The notes: a model not told the origin generated them from the letters alone. A stretch of 64,000 nucleotides of DNA from Siphonodentalium dalli (GCA_032622095.1 CP136066.1:157749152-157813151); one strand, 5' to 3'. Positions 12,901 through 21,072 are shown, counted from the stretch's first letter. Numbers and translations are program-made.

Positions 12901-15900
12901 CTGAACTTGATACGATTGACACACTGATCTGATTCGCGATTTGATGCGAGTTGAATCCATTCAGTGTAGAAAGGGTTAATTTAATAAATTATTTCTATTA
13001 CAGGATTGGGGTCTCCCGAAGGCATATCTATTGATTGGATGGCTCGAAATATGTACTTCACCGATTCTAAGACAGACACTGTATCAGTGGCAACACTCGA
13101 CGGTGAATACAGTAAAGTTCTGTTCAGTACGGGCATGAGAGAACCGAGAGCCATAGTCGCTGATCCCTCTAGAGGGTGAGTTACCAGTGACTATCTATCT
13201 ATCTATCTACTTGATACTCCATCGCCCTCAATGTGCTGAGGATTATGTGGAGGTCCAGGTGCTACCACGGGCCAGTAACTTTATAACCCTGTGGTGACTC
13301 CAGTAGCGTTCTTTAACGTGCACACACCGAGGCGTGTACACGGGTCAGCCATTAATGTCCGCGACCAATCGGACAGCATACTGCACGCACGAAAACATAC
13401 CTGGACAAGTGTTGTAATGGGGGGAAGTCAGCATTTTTGCATTCGGATCTTTATTCAGTGATCTCGAATGAGACTTTTCAGCCTGACAAACTTGGTATCT
13501 GACCGAGTTCTGATTTTTGTCAGAATACCCTGACCAGGTTGCGATCCCTGGTCCGATATCACGAGAGACCAGTACGCTACCTCTCGGCCAATGACAGGAA
13601 CCTACATCACCAATCAAGTCTCGATCTAACCCAAAGTGGTTTTGATTTTAAATTTTGTTGTATATCATGATGAATATTCATAGACGAGTAGTGCCCTCAG
13701 AAAAGTTAAGAAATAAGTTCAACAAACCGTTGCCTGAGAACTGTCCTAAGCACCATTTAAAAAAAAAATCAAGTATTTTAAGTCATGAACTTTATGGTGG
13801 GTGTGAATGCTAGACACTTGGTCCAAATTCAGATTGCCTATAGACCAGTTTCCAGTCTCTTTGAAAAGCCGACGACAATCCTAATGGATGCACATCGCTA
13901 GATCTCGCTATTTAAATTAGTTTATGTATTGAAGATATTCCCTCCATTTCATTGGAAAGTGGCGCAGTCCATTTCATTGGAAAATGGCGCAGTCTATGTG
14001 CGATTTCATTGGATTATGGCATAACAGATCACTTCACAGATCATAGGTCATTGACAATTTTCCCACGCATTGTCAAACTCAACTATTGTTGGAAAACTGA
14101 ATACAGGCGATGTATCCATAATTCATTTTACTAGTCACAATATAGGAGACATCATCTTTGAGTTTGTATCAGTCAACGTTATTCGTGAGTAATAATCCTT
14201 TTGCATCTTGTTGTATTTATAACTATTTCTAAATACTACGATTCTCACAAACATTTACTCCGCAAGGAATGCACTCCATATTTGGAAACAGTTTATTATG
14301 TCATGTTGGGAATGCCGCGTCATTGTAGAAATGATATATAATGGACACTTCTAGAGATGTTTATCCATTAGGAATGTCGTCGGCTTTTTAAAGAGATAAT
14401 GATACATAACGCATCTGAACCCAGATCTGAGGCTCATTTTATTACAGATCCACAGTTCAGTACTAAACTGTTGCACCCGAGTCCATTGTTCAGTATCACA
14501 CTGTTACATGTGCCCATAAATAATACACAGTTATTGGGGGTACAGCAATGCCCTAAATAATCGACTCCTTAACCAAGCAGAATTATGGGTAATTTTTCAG
14601 GATTTAGTTGGAAATATTGCTTGTTGCCATTCACCGGAAAGTTCTCAGTGAGAGCTTTTCGATGAATGGCAAAAAGCCATATTTCAGACTAAATCCTGAA
14701 AAATTACCCATAATTCTGCTGTGGTTGAGGAGTCGATTATTTAGGGCATTATTGTATAGAGGAATCATCTTGTCTGTCCGTCTGTTGGGGCGTCTGTCTA
14801 GCTGTCCATAGACTCAACTTTGTCTGAGCTTTTATTACTACATTTTGCAGTCAATTTTTTTTAAGCTTGTCACAATTATTTTGTACTGTGGGAACCTGTG
14901 CACCTGTGATTTTGAGTCCGTCCGACTTTTTGTGAGGAGTTATCCCCCTTTTTCAACTTAAATGTTTTCTCACTTTGCAGAATTTCATCCATGAAAGCTT
15001 GTATTCCTACATTTTTTATGGGGGGGGGGGGTATCCTTAGTCACAGCCATCCTCTAGTTATTCTAGAAATTGTTCTAATACCTTCAGGATTTTCTTAATT
15101 CCAGAATGATATACTGGACAGATTGGAATCGAAACAAGCCTCAGATAGAGAAATCATACATGGATGGCTCGCACAGGAGTGTGTTCGTTGACAGTGGACT
15201 CGGTTTGCCTAATGGGTTAACAGTAGACATCCCTTCACAGACTCTATGCTGGGGAGATGCAGGTTTGAATTTTGTTTTGAAATTTGGGAGAATTTTTTTA
15301 CATGCCCATTTTAAAACAGGACATATTATGTTTTTGGTCTATATTTGAACATCTTTCAGCCCGTTAATTTTTCGTTTGCTGGAAATGACTTTAATTCTAC
15401 TGAACTTAATGGAATAAAGTTTGGTGTGTGTGTATATCTTTAATACAAAAAAGTACAGGTCAGGTTGAATTTTGGTTACTGCCAAAATTAATATCAGAAT
15501 TGTTGGAATTTAAAATTGGCTCAATATTCGTTTCCAGATGGTAGCTTCAGTAATAATGTTGACTGAATGGAACAAATTTGCTATTCAAGTTAAAATCATA
15601 AAATGTGAGCCAAGTTAAAAATCGGTTTACAGACATTTTTTGACTTTGAAATACTATTCGTTTCCAGTTTCTTGTAATCCTGAAAATGGAGATAATTAAT
15701 TTTTGTTCAAAGCCTGAAAGTTATAAAAAAAATTTATTTATATATACATATATATATAATGTGTCTGTTTTTATTCACATCTTACCTATACACCTTATAT
15801 ATATCAAATTATCTTATTTCAGAAGATTTATTTGATAAAATATTCTTTTCTGCCTGTTAAAATCAATTAAGAAAATTCTGATACTTCAGCATAATTTATT

Positions 15901-18900
15901 GGAGATCATGTTTTTATTTAATGCACATGGGTCTCAGGAATATATTCACACAATTATGGTTACATTTCAGGTGATAACATCAAGAGGATAGAGTGCATAA
16001 GGTCAGATGGCAGCGGACGGCGAGTCCTCTCCGATCAAGCTCAGTATCCATTCGGTATCACCTTCCTCGGTAACAGTATCTATTGGACAGACTGGGTTGA
16101 GTATGTATCATCTATTTATTTAATCTTATAGGGACTCAAGGCCTTCGAAGTGGGTTCATGGGATATAACATAAAAGTCTGTAAACAACTACCTCAAAAAG
16201 TACATGAAGATTGTCATGTAAATTGTACTTTTACAGTGGCATTTCCAATCAAAGTCAAATTATACCCAATAAGATCAGATAAGATACCAAAGTTAAAACA
16301 GAACTTGACTGTAAACTTTAGAAAAAGTCAAAGCATTGAAAAATATTCTGAAAATAATATTCAGACTAAACTCTTTGAATGTAGATTTACTACATGCTTA
16401 GTGATTTTTGTTAACAAATCACTGGAACGAACACGCCCGCTATGTACCGATAACAGACTAGGAGACAAATTCCACTACCGCTTGAGCGCGAGATAAAATT
16501 ATATCAAAATCAATATCAAAAGAATACCTGAACAGACCAAACATTTCAACAATGGATGAACTTCTGAATGTACAAAACCTGTGTCAAATATGGCATCTAT
16601 GCAGATGTATAAAAAAAATTAATTAATTTTTAAGAGGTTCGACAAAAATCCGCCTAGTTGACATAAAGCATCTAAACTATCTATGTAGCTTACTGTCATC
16701 ATGTAAGCACTATTCTCTGGAGACAAGGCAATGGTAACTCCATAGGACCTGAAAATATTGTTCTATGTTGTTCACAGGATCATGCTATCACAGCACCATG
16801 GAATCTGTGAATCTTGTTATATTTTAAAGTTACTAATGCGAACCTCACATAAAGAGAAACATATGTGACCCGCCATATCAAATCCAGTTGGAAGTCGGGA
16901 TTTTTTTTACCCTGTGCCAATGCATTCTCTTATATATGCGAGTCGACCATAGGTCGCCTCGCATATATAAGAGAATGCATTGGCCTAACAATTTTTATCA
17001 TGTTTTTTAAATAAATGTTTCTTACAATTTTTAGGACATAAAATAAAAAACATCCATTACCCTGCCGGGAGCCCCACACATATATAGAAGTATATAGAAG
17101 AGTGTCGTCTGCTCATGTTTGTATGGGTGAAATTATAAAATTGTTAAAGAATACAAGAACTAATTATTAAAATTGTAAAAAATTGTTAGGCCAATGCATT
17201 CTCTTATATATGCGAGGCGACCTATGGTCGACTCGCATATATAAGAGAATGTATTGGCACAGGGTAAAAAAATCCCGACTTACGACTGGATTTGATATGG
17301 CGGGGTCACATATCAACATCATATTGTGAATTAGCTGAATGAATACATGTATGTACAATTAAGCACTTATTGATAATTAACACAAAAAATTCTGAAAAAT
17401 TGCCAAAAAAAAGTCACAAAATTGCAAAAAACTTTGGCCAATGTTAATTTCTGCCCAGTGGCTGATTTACTACCTCAGTTACTGCCCATTAATGTTTGTC
17501 ATCTTACCGAAGTGTTAACACAAACATTTGACTACCATGTCCAAATGAAATTGTTTTTTTAAATATTTAATTCTACTCCATTAATGCTTAACAAACCTTT
17601 AACCCTTTGAGTGCCAGGTCCGATTTTTTGTATCAACCCATATACCCTGTGCCAATGCATTCTCTTATATATGCGAGTCGACCATAGGTCGCCTCACATA
17701 TATAAGAGAATGCATTGGCCTAACAATTTTTCATCAATTTTTCATCATTTGTTATTATTTTTTACAATTTTTTACAATTTTAATAATTTTTTAAAAATCT
17801 AACAAACAAAAAAAATGTTTTTATTTTTTTAGGGCCGATTTTACAGACCGTAAATTAGGGCCGATGAGATCGGCCCCTGGCACTGAAAGGGTTAAATAAA
17901 AATATATTTGTGTACAAATTCATGATAATCAATTCTGAAATTTATTCTGCAGACGAGATGGCATTCAAAGTGTATATATAAGTGGTGGAGATAAAAATGA
18001 AGCCATTCCGCTGCCGATTGGAGGACGAGGCAAACTTTATGGTATGGCATCTGTCACAGACCAGTGCCCACCAGGTAAGCATCATGGTATATTGTCGATT
18101 GATTAGGCTTAAAACACATTGCCAGATTTTCACCCCCTCCCGATACTATTTTTGTCCCCTCGGTTGCCCTCACCAATTTTGTTATTTTGTTAATATTGGT
18201 GTGTTTTATCATGCCTCAATTGTTTAGTTATAATATAATAAAGACGCAACAGCCTGATTTTACTCAACGCAGATATATCGGTCCAATTAAAATCTCAGAA
18301 AATCACCAACATTGGATTTGCGGCAACATCACCGTCATTTTGAGTGGAGAGGATTAATATTCGACACACATAACTGATATATACTGATATTTCTATTTGC
18401 GGCATGATGTTTCAATTTTCATGGGAAAATTTTCACAATTAAAGGCGAAAAGAATGTATGTTCTCCGGTGTATTATATCATAAGGACAAGCGCTGTTAAC
18501 ATATTTGAACTATTTCTGTAGAAGCCTTTGTCTCCTAGCAACTGTAAGCTCCTCCCACTAGTGAATATGTGTGAAGAGCTCCAGTGCTGAAACCAAAACA
18601 CAGCACTTTTATATTCCATATGAAATTCTGCCCTGTATAAACCTCATGATTGGAAACACTGGGCCTATTTTAAAGATACAGTAAGCGTTGATGGTGGGTA
18701 TTGCTGTAAAAATAGTCACATCCGTTAAAACCGCCACAGACAGAAAGAATATTATATTATAGACAAATTTGTTCTTATAGTTTATAGCTATATTGCAATT
18801 TATGAGATATTTATGATTGGTATAAGTTATGTAAACAAACATTATGTAAAATTTATGCGCTAAGCAAAACACATAGCACCAGGGATACCCCACTAAGTGA

Positions 18901-19470
18901 ACTTTGGTTAGAAATGCCACCAAGTTGTTTACAACATTCCAGTATAGCGCTCGCTACTGTCTGTCTCTCAAGATTTCGGTGTTGAATGGGTCACCGTGAA
19001 TCACTCTCCTAAAAAAATGCCATGGTGTTGAGTGTTTTGATTATTGCTCACTATTTACGTATATAAACACTCGGCTCTAAAAAAAGTGTGTTTTGTGGAT
19101 AATATCGCATTCATACTACCATTATATTATACTATTAGTGTATTCTTGAGGAATTTTTCATAATTTGGTAAATGTTATTTCTAAATTATAACCTAGAACG
19201 AAGGCCATCCATGACTTTACCAATTCAATCTACAAAATATGAAGCTTTATTATACATCTTTTTTCAATTTCAGTTTCTAGTCCATGCACTGCTCAGAATG
19301 GTGGTTGCTCCTATATATGTTTGCCAACACCTCGCGGCGGTCGGTCATGTGCTTGTCCAAGTGGAATGTCCGAAGAGGAGTGCCAGGATACCATGTACAT
19401 ACAGGACCGACATTCTCTAGATGATATTGAGATTGCTGTAGAAGAAATTGCAGAGGTAAATTTAGATTGA
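864..19470 (+). CDS. Nid: Nidogen (entactin), 3' portion, 12 exons
   Basis: Nidogen is a secreted basement-membrane glycoprotein that links laminin to type IV collagen. Joining 864-986, 1561-1779, 1974-2126, 4007-4135, 5228-5347, 9160-9270, 11309-11431, 13004-13175, 15105-15262, 15971-16100, 17953-18074 and 19274-19470 gives one frame of 584 residues plus a stop, with GT..AG at every intron. The order is six EGF-like domains with the G-Y-x-G-D-G signature, a YWTD beta-propeller (motifs YWTD, YFTD, YWTDW, CWGDA, YWTDW), then a C-terminal EGF with NGGCS and CACPSG. The propeller phrases PNGLT, the D-W-x-x-RDG step and LYGM match nidogen better than the LDL-receptor relatives. No thyroglobulin domain is seen between the EGF block and the propeller. 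The 5' end (NIDO, G2F) is outside the window. Family assignment is firm; exon borders are read by eye. Confidence 0.92.
1190..1360. repeat. Half-copy of family A capped by inverted 21-mers
   Basis: A right-arm half of the family A palindrome (1211-1318) is bracketed by 'ttcgttcctatggacaacaa' at 1190 and its reverse complement at 1340-1360. No other family A copy here carries these caps, so this is a rearranged or nested copy. A second near-complete copy follows directly (1361-1536). Confidence 0.7.
1361..1536. repeat. Family A palindromic MITE, ends beside a splice acceptor
   Basis: The two arms read 'ggatttagtcggaaatatgg' and its complement, meeting at 'agctctcagtgagagct'. The right terminus 'ttagggcattac' ends about 24 bases before the acceptor of the next nidogen exon, so the branch-point region of that intron is mostly MITE sequence. 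Confidence 0.8.
1561..1779 (+). CDS. Nid: Nidogen exon: EGF-like domain 2 and most of 3
   Basis: A 219-base exon (phase 1 to phase 1). The acceptor is 'ctattttcag' at 1560 and the donor GTATGT at 1780. It holds a full six-cysteine EGF (SECDSC to YRCEA) and five cysteines of the next EGF (DCRIEGYC to CNCNPGFTG). The last cysteine comes from the following exon, so the intron splits an EGF domain in the G-D-G turn. NES at the end of EGF 3 is a possible N-glycosylation sequon. Confidence 0.9.
1974..2126 (+). CDS. Nid: Nidogen exon: end of EGF 3 and EGF 4
   Basis: A 153-base exon with acceptor 'tatttattag' at 1973 and donor GTAAGT at 2127. It begins with GDGRTC, which completes EGF 3, then gives a six-cysteine EGF (GCDVANIC to GRQC) with the G-Y-E-G-D-G turn. 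The split codon at the donor completes as Val. Confidence 0.9.
2726..3125. mobile_element. Family B element, copy 1 (TTAA-flanked)
   Basis: The element is bounded by TTAA at both ends with inverted termini CCCTTTACCCAACA / TGTTGGGTAAAGGG. It contains two hairpin modules with the stem 'gccaatgcattctcttatat', one the reverse complement of the other, separated by an AT-rich spacer. The left side lacks the CCGGCC-rich stretch present on the right. TTAA duplication is typical of piggyBac-type elements, but no transposase is encoded. Confidence 0.8.
3445..3843. mobile_element. Family B element, copy 2, inverted relative to copy 1
   Basis: Nearly the exact reverse complement of 2726-3125, again with TTAA at both ends and CCCTTTACCCAACA termini. 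The two copies face each other across 319 bases (3126-3444) in which I see nothing recognisable. Together they form a 1.1-kb palindrome within one nidogen intron. Confidence 0.82.
4007..4135 (+). CDS. Nid: Nidogen exon: EGF-like domain 5
   Basis: A 129-base exon (phase 1 to 1). The acceptor is 'tctctattgacag' at 4006 and the donor GTAAGC at 4136. It holds a complete EGF (CKEMNNC, AQC, RCRC, TYC) with G-Y-E-G-D-G. Overlapping open frames on both strands here are shadows of this exon. Confidence 0.9.
4378..4588. repeat. Family A palindromic MITE
   Basis: An almost perfect palindrome with termini 'taatgccctaatcgactcct' and its complement, centred on 'agctctcagtgagagct'. The right end is GGCATTACTGTA. 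TA at the outer ends suggests TA target duplication, as in Tc1/mariner-type MITEs. Confidence 0.85.
5228..5347 (+). CDS. Nid: Nidogen exon: EGF-like domain 6
   Basis: A 120-base exon with acceptor 'cttttcag' at 5227 and donor GTAAGT at 5348. The six cysteines read DNC, QLC, AIC, VC, FC, SIC. NGS within the G-Y-R-G-N-G-S turn is a possible N-glycosylation site. The split codon completes as Pro with the 9160 exon, which supports a direct EGF-to-propeller join. Confidence 0.9.
5441..5490. repeat. Family H internal-deletion relic
   Basis: Only the two ends of family H remain: TTAACCTTTTCTTGAGTAAA, then GTGAGTAGTTATCCC. It abuts the family A copy that follows. Confidence 0.45.
5489..5706. repeat. 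Family A palindromic MITE
   Basis: A full-length palindrome. The left end is TACAATAATGCCCTCAATAA and the right end GGGCATTACTGTA, with the centre at 'agctctcactgagagct'. Scattered mismatches between the arms show it is older than the 27 kb copy. Confidence 0.85.
6098..6264. repeat. Family B single-hairpin element with degenerate tip
   Basis: Termini are TTAACCCTTCCATGACTGCAG and 'ctcccatcattaaagggataa'. The single hairpin keeps the 'aatgcattctcttatatat' stem, but its tip is AAACTCCCCATGGGAAAC instead of CGACCATAGGTCG. Confidence 0.7.
6357..6439. repeat. Family A, 83-base internal-deletion derivative
   Basis: It keeps both TACAGTAATGC termini and the 'taatcgactc' blocks but has lost the central ~130 bases. 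Short derivatives of this kind usually arise by aberrant excision or replication slippage at the hairpin. Confidence 0.85.
6814..7048. repeat. Family C foldback element
   Basis: Inverted arms read 'aagctttgaaatagtgtgtc' then 'cagaatgaggtccccagagg', closing on a short GCATAGCGGGC tip. A second, shorter arm of the same motif follows, so the copy is partly duplicated. Confidence 0.75.
7275..7459 (+). CDS. Possible alternative first exon with signal peptide
   Basis: An open frame from an ATG at 7275 (an in-frame ATG also lies at 7254) begins MVKLITLWLRCYIILILLNV, then YTKASG. This has the layout of a secretory signal: a basic start, a long hydrophobic run and a small-residue cleavage zone. An acidic stretch follows, with FNLNDEFYNFKEDS near the middle. 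At 7460 there is a usable donor, GTTAGT, in phase 1, the phase needed to join the nidogen propeller exon at 9160 (reading Ala at the junction). It could be a first exon from an intronic promoter giving a propeller-only secreted isoform, the start of a separate gene, or chance. Nothing in the sequence decides between these. Confidence 0.35.
7482..7708. repeat. Family H element, complete copy
   Basis: TTAA-flanked, 227 bases, with ends CCTTTCTTTACTAAATG and GTAATTAGTATAGGAAGGG in inverted orientation. A second H fragment ('tggatggtctattgttcatc') follows at about 7710-7800. Confidence 0.7.
8226..8530. repeat. Family K dispersed repeat, copy 1
   Basis: Begins 'aaaggcattcgaagtggttt' and ends near 'taaacatcggaaatggtcaa'. 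Matching diverged copies lie near 16130-16400 and 27510-27705 in the same orientation. It has no inverted ends and no pol III boxes that I can see, so its class is unknown. The following 8531-9159 shows nothing recognisable apart from short AT-rich runs. Confidence 0.5.
9160..9270 (+). CDS. Nid: Nidogen exon: start of YWTD propeller
   Basis: A 111-base exon (phase 1 to 1) with acceptor 'aattttttcag' at 9159 and donor GTGAGT at 9271. It encodes the propeller entry strand (LIYAQGMSIMRVP, then a Gly/Asp/His loop and IMNLP). The YAQG-S-I-R-P pattern is typical of the first blade in nidogens. Confidence 0.88.
9444..9818. mobile_element. Family F element, complete copy (TTAA-flanked)
   Basis: TTAA at both ends. 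The left end is AGTGATGTGAAACACTCC and the right end CATAATATGTCT. The ends are only slightly inverted-repeat in character. The same family recurs as nested copies near 46.6-47.4 kb and 49.2-50.1 kb. A degenerate F fragment ('atcgccgataaac') follows to about 10000. Confidence 0.75.
10042..10180. repeat. Isolated long hairpin
   Basis: The arms 'aacggcggtttcaatgtggtc' region and its complement close on CCCCGAAGGGG. The stem is about 65 bases with a few mismatches. I see no second copy in the window. Confidence 0.7.
10740..10815. repeat. Short hairpin with central CRE-like site
   Basis: The arms 'gttcataaacctatgaacg' and complement flank TGACGTCACG. TGACGTCA is the consensus CREB/ATF site; whether it acts here is unknown. 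The rest of 10181-11029 shows only AT-rich sequence. Confidence 0.55.
11030..11252. mobile_element. Family B element with 'GACTGGAGCT' termini
   Basis: Left TTAACCCTTTCATGACGTGAG, right 'ctccagtcatcaaagggtta'. It has one degenerate and one good hairpin module; the good one has the tip GGCTCCATATCGGAGAC. The right end lies 56 bases upstream of the next nidogen exon. Confidence 0.75.
11309..11431 (+). CDS. Nid: Nidogen exon: propeller, first YWTD repeat
   Basis: A 123-base exon with acceptor 'gtaaatttcag' at 11308 and donor GTAAGA at 11432. It encodes VAVSVDCYDRFFYWTD, then TISRARLDGTD. The YWTD box and the R-x-x-L-D-G turn define an LY repeat. Confidence 0.92.
11943..12979. mobile_element. 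TTAA-bounded ~1-kb element with internal hairpins
   Basis: Left TTAACTCATTCAGTGCTAG, right 'cattcagtgtagaaaggg' + TTAA. It contains several GAATATTCATG words (12080-12240) and a long hairpin at 12370-12526 (stem 'agagtaatcagttggttccg'). No open frame of note. The same CTCATTCAGTGC ends bound the element at 57964-58516. The right end is 24 bases before the next exon. Confidence 0.6.
12370..12526. repeat. Long hairpin inside the 11943-12979 element
   Basis: The arms 'gagtaatcagttggttccg' and complement, with an inner GAGAGACGT stem. It is probably a nested foldback unit: TATAGAGAGTAAT / ATTACTCTATTTA sit at its ends. Confidence 0.7.
13004..13175 (+). CDS. Nid: Nidogen exon: propeller, second repeat
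   Basis: A 172-base exon entering in phase 1 and leaving in phase 2. The acceptor is 'atttctattacag' at 13003 and the donor GTGAGT at 13176. It encodes GLGSPEGISIDWMARNMYFTD, the TLDG turn and REPRAIVADPSRG. YFTD replaces YWTD, a common variation. Confidence 0.93.
13191..13596 (-). mobile_element. tRNA-derived SINE with GATA-repeat tail
   Basis: Read on the minus strand, it opens with a tRNA-like head. The A box TAGCGTACTGG is at 13579-13569 and the B box GGGATCGCAACC at 13548-13537, about 20 bases apart. A body with 'gcacgttaaagaacgc' follows, ending in (GATA)n at 13210-13191. The conserved 'gttaaagaa' body motif is shared by several invertebrate and vertebrate SINE domains. The tail starts only 15 bases past a nidogen splice donor. 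Confidence 0.75.
13597..14540. other. Intron stretch without recognised features
   Basis: I see two adjacent near-repeats 'tccatttcattggaaa.tgg' at about 13945-13985 and otherwise nothing I can assign. Confidence 0.5.
14541..14756. repeat. Family A palindromic MITE
   Basis: Ends TACAGCAATGCCCTAAATAA and 'ttagggcattattgta', centre 'ttctcagtgagagc'. It is followed by 'cttgtctgtccgtctgttgg', the start of a gtctgtc-type repeat that runs to about 14960. Confidence 0.85.
15105..15262 (+). CDS. Nid: Nidogen exon: propeller, third repeat
   Basis: A 158-base exon entering in phase 2 and leaving in phase 1. The acceptor is 'tcttaattccag' at 15104. The donor GTTTGA at 15263 is weak, but the frame and the family match require it. 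It encodes IYWTDWNR, an SYMDGSHR turn, then GLPNGLTVD and LCWGDA. This is the most nidogen-specific stretch of the protein. 15263-15970 otherwise shows no feature that I recognise. Confidence 0.93.
15971..16100 (+). CDS. Nid: Nidogen exon: propeller, fourth repeat
   Basis: A 130-base exon (phase 1 to 2) with acceptor 'ttacatttcag' at 15970 and donor GTATGT at 16101. It encodes IKRIECIRSDGSGRRV, then QYPFGITF and SIYWTDWVE. An earlier GT at 16095 would break the frame, so 16101 was chosen. Confidence 0.92.
16130..16400. repeat. Family K dispersed repeat, copy 2
   Basis: Aligns with 8226-8530 over 'acataaaagtctgta', 'aaaagtacatgaa' and 'aaaagtcaaagcattgaa'. The 112-residue open frame here (16158-16496) is repeat sequence, not a gene. 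Confidence 0.5.
16861..17313. mobile_element. Family B hairpins inside a different terminal repeat
   Basis: The outer inverted ends are 'gtgacccgccatatcaaatc' and complement, with ATAT outside both ends as a possible 4-base duplication. Inside are the same two 'gccaatgcattctcttatat' hairpins as in the TTAA elements, here about 200 bases apart. The spacer is AT-rich except for a 'ccctgccgggagccccac' insert. Confidence 0.8.
17599..17895. mobile_element. Family B single-hairpin element with 'GAGTGCCAGG' termini
   Basis: TTAA at both ends. Termini are CCCTTTGAGTGCCAGG and 'cctggcactgaaaggg', followed inward by GGCCGAT words. One hairpin module sits on the left and the remainder is T-rich. The right end is 57 bases before the next nidogen exon. 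Confidence 0.8.
17953..18074 (+). CDS. Nid: Nidogen exon: end of propeller
   Basis: A 122-base exon (phase 2 to 1) with acceptor 'tttattctgcag' at 17952 and donor GTAAGC at 18075. It encodes RDGIQSVYISGG and KLYGMASVTDQCPP, which close the propeller before the last EGF. Confidence 0.92.
18665..19210. repeat. Family I element, copy 2
   Basis: The left part 'gtgggtattgctgtaaaaat' matches 300-330, and the right end 'aaattataacctagaacgaa' matches 702-722. It is diverged and has no intact frame. 18075-18660 shows nothing that I recognise. Confidence 0.55.
19274..19470 (+). CDS. Nid: Nidogen exon: C-terminal EGF and probable stop
   Basis: The acceptor is 'tttcaatttcag' at 19273. It encodes SPCTAQNGGCSYICLPTP, then CACPSGMSEEEC, a six-cysteine EGF of the kind that ends nidogens. 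An acidic tail follows (DDIEIAVEEIAE). Reading through gives V-N-L-D and a TGA at 19468. A donor-like GTAAAT at 19456 would instead leave in phase 0. The only other open exon downstream (55996) needs phase 1, so a terminal exon is favoured. An AATAAA lies at 19905. Confidence 0.8.
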
Positions 19471-19481
19471 AATAATTGTAA

Positions 19482-19880
19482 ACCCTTTCCTTACCAAATG
19501 GAATGATCCATCAGTTACAAAAGTATACAATGGAATGGTCCATTATTCATATGAAGGGATGTGCAGGATATATAAGCAGATGGCAGACAATACACATGAA
19601 GAATGGTTCCTATTAAAGATTATCCAAATTAATGCTCAGAGTGATCAGATATTGATTTTTGAAGTTTGTTATTTCTCGAGATGTGCAATTATTTATGGCC
19701 CAGAAACCCATATCTCGTTGAACAAAATGTTGCTAAATAACATGTTTTGGGAAATTTGATACCATAGTTGACGGTGCTTAGCATTATTTTATTGCAATTA
19801 ATCGATTTTGAAGAAATGATGTTGTTGTTGTATCTTGATGATATGGGGACCCTCTGATCGGATTGAGTACCTTTAATTGA
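19482..19880. repeat. Family H fragment followed by truncated family D
   Basis: 19482-19590 carries H words ('ccctttccttaccaaatgga', 'ggtccattattcat'). About 19612-19878 carries family D in the orientation ending 'ggattgagtaccttta'. Confidence 0.55.
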
Positions 19881-19959
19881 TGGGAAATGTTCAGATAATA
19901 AGTTCAATAAATGGCCTATGGCCTTTTGTTGAACTATTATCTGAACATGTCCTTAATAG

Positions 19960-20762
19960 GGAATACACGGTACTCGATTCCCATTTGCTCATGTTCCTTT
20001 GTCGCGCCAATTTGATTGGATGTTCACCCATTGGTCAGTAGGTTATCTATAGTCGCAAATTATAATTGTTTTTAGTTACTTTTTCCATTCTGTTCAGTTT
20101 CTGTATCCCCTAATTTGCAGAAGGTAAAATGCATAATCGAGGTGACTATGAGTATTTATAAAAGAAAGGTTTAAAGGTCATCCCAGATGGCATGATCAAG
20201 TAATCTTCTAATTATGTGGATTACTGTGAAGTTTGCTTTGCAAATCACTGGTTATTTATTTTGTATAATCTGAAAATGTAGACTTCTGAAAAGTAGGTTA
20301 TCTATAGTCCCAAATTATAATTGTTTTTAGTTACTTTTTCCATTCTGTTCAGTTTCTATATTCCCTAATTTGCAGAAGGTAAAATGCATAATCGAGGTGA
20401 CCAATGGGTGAACATCACCTACTTCTACTAGGAAACTTCAATATGATCCCAGGTCTCCCATGGCAGTTGAGGCCTAGGCAGAATGAGGTTTCCAGAAGGT
20501 GATGCTTTGGTGATGCTAGCCCGCTGTGTGGGATAGCGTCATTAAATTCACCCTCTGGGGACCTCATTCTGAAAATGTCAGACACACTATATCCAGACTT
20601 GTTATTGATTAGGATACAGTCTGCGCTCAGATGAAACAAATATGAAATATTTCATCTGATTCCTTCTCCATACAAAAATATTACTCCATTGAAACGTTCC
20701 ATCCAATCAAATTGGCGCGACAAAGGAACATGCGCAAATGAGAATTGAGTACTGCTTATTCC
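19960..20762. mobile_element. ~800-base element with ~60-base inverted termini
   Basis: The terminal repeats match over about 60 bases: 'cgcgccaatttgattggat' on the left and 'atccaatcaaattggcgcg' on the right, outermost 'ggaatacacggtactc' against 'gagtactgcttattcc'. Inside are a 106-base direct duplication (20041-20146 and 20296-20401) and a family C foldback (20455-20590). No coding frame. Confidence 0.75.
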
Positions 20763-21072
20763 TAGACATTCCCGTTTTGATTGTCAGTTTTCAATGTCCC
20801 ATCTTCGCCTTAAAATAGTAATAAAAATATCTATTGCGCATGTTTAAACGTGGCTCTTTGTTGTTTGTAAACACAGCTGTTTAACAATTACGACATTAGT
20901 CAGGCAGCGATACTGAGTGCCAAGAAACCGAAAGTAGTTTAGAATCAATCAATTTTACTTATAGCGCACACGATGTCACTGCATGATGCGTAGTTATTAA
21001 TAGCTTGTGGATGCCGATTCGCCTTAGCAATGAATTCATATGTGGAAGTAATCAGAAGATCGAACATATGTT

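Noticed and set aside
13345-13617. 90-residue open frame on the - strand
   Set aside because: It is the SINE body, as shown by the pol III boxes and tail.
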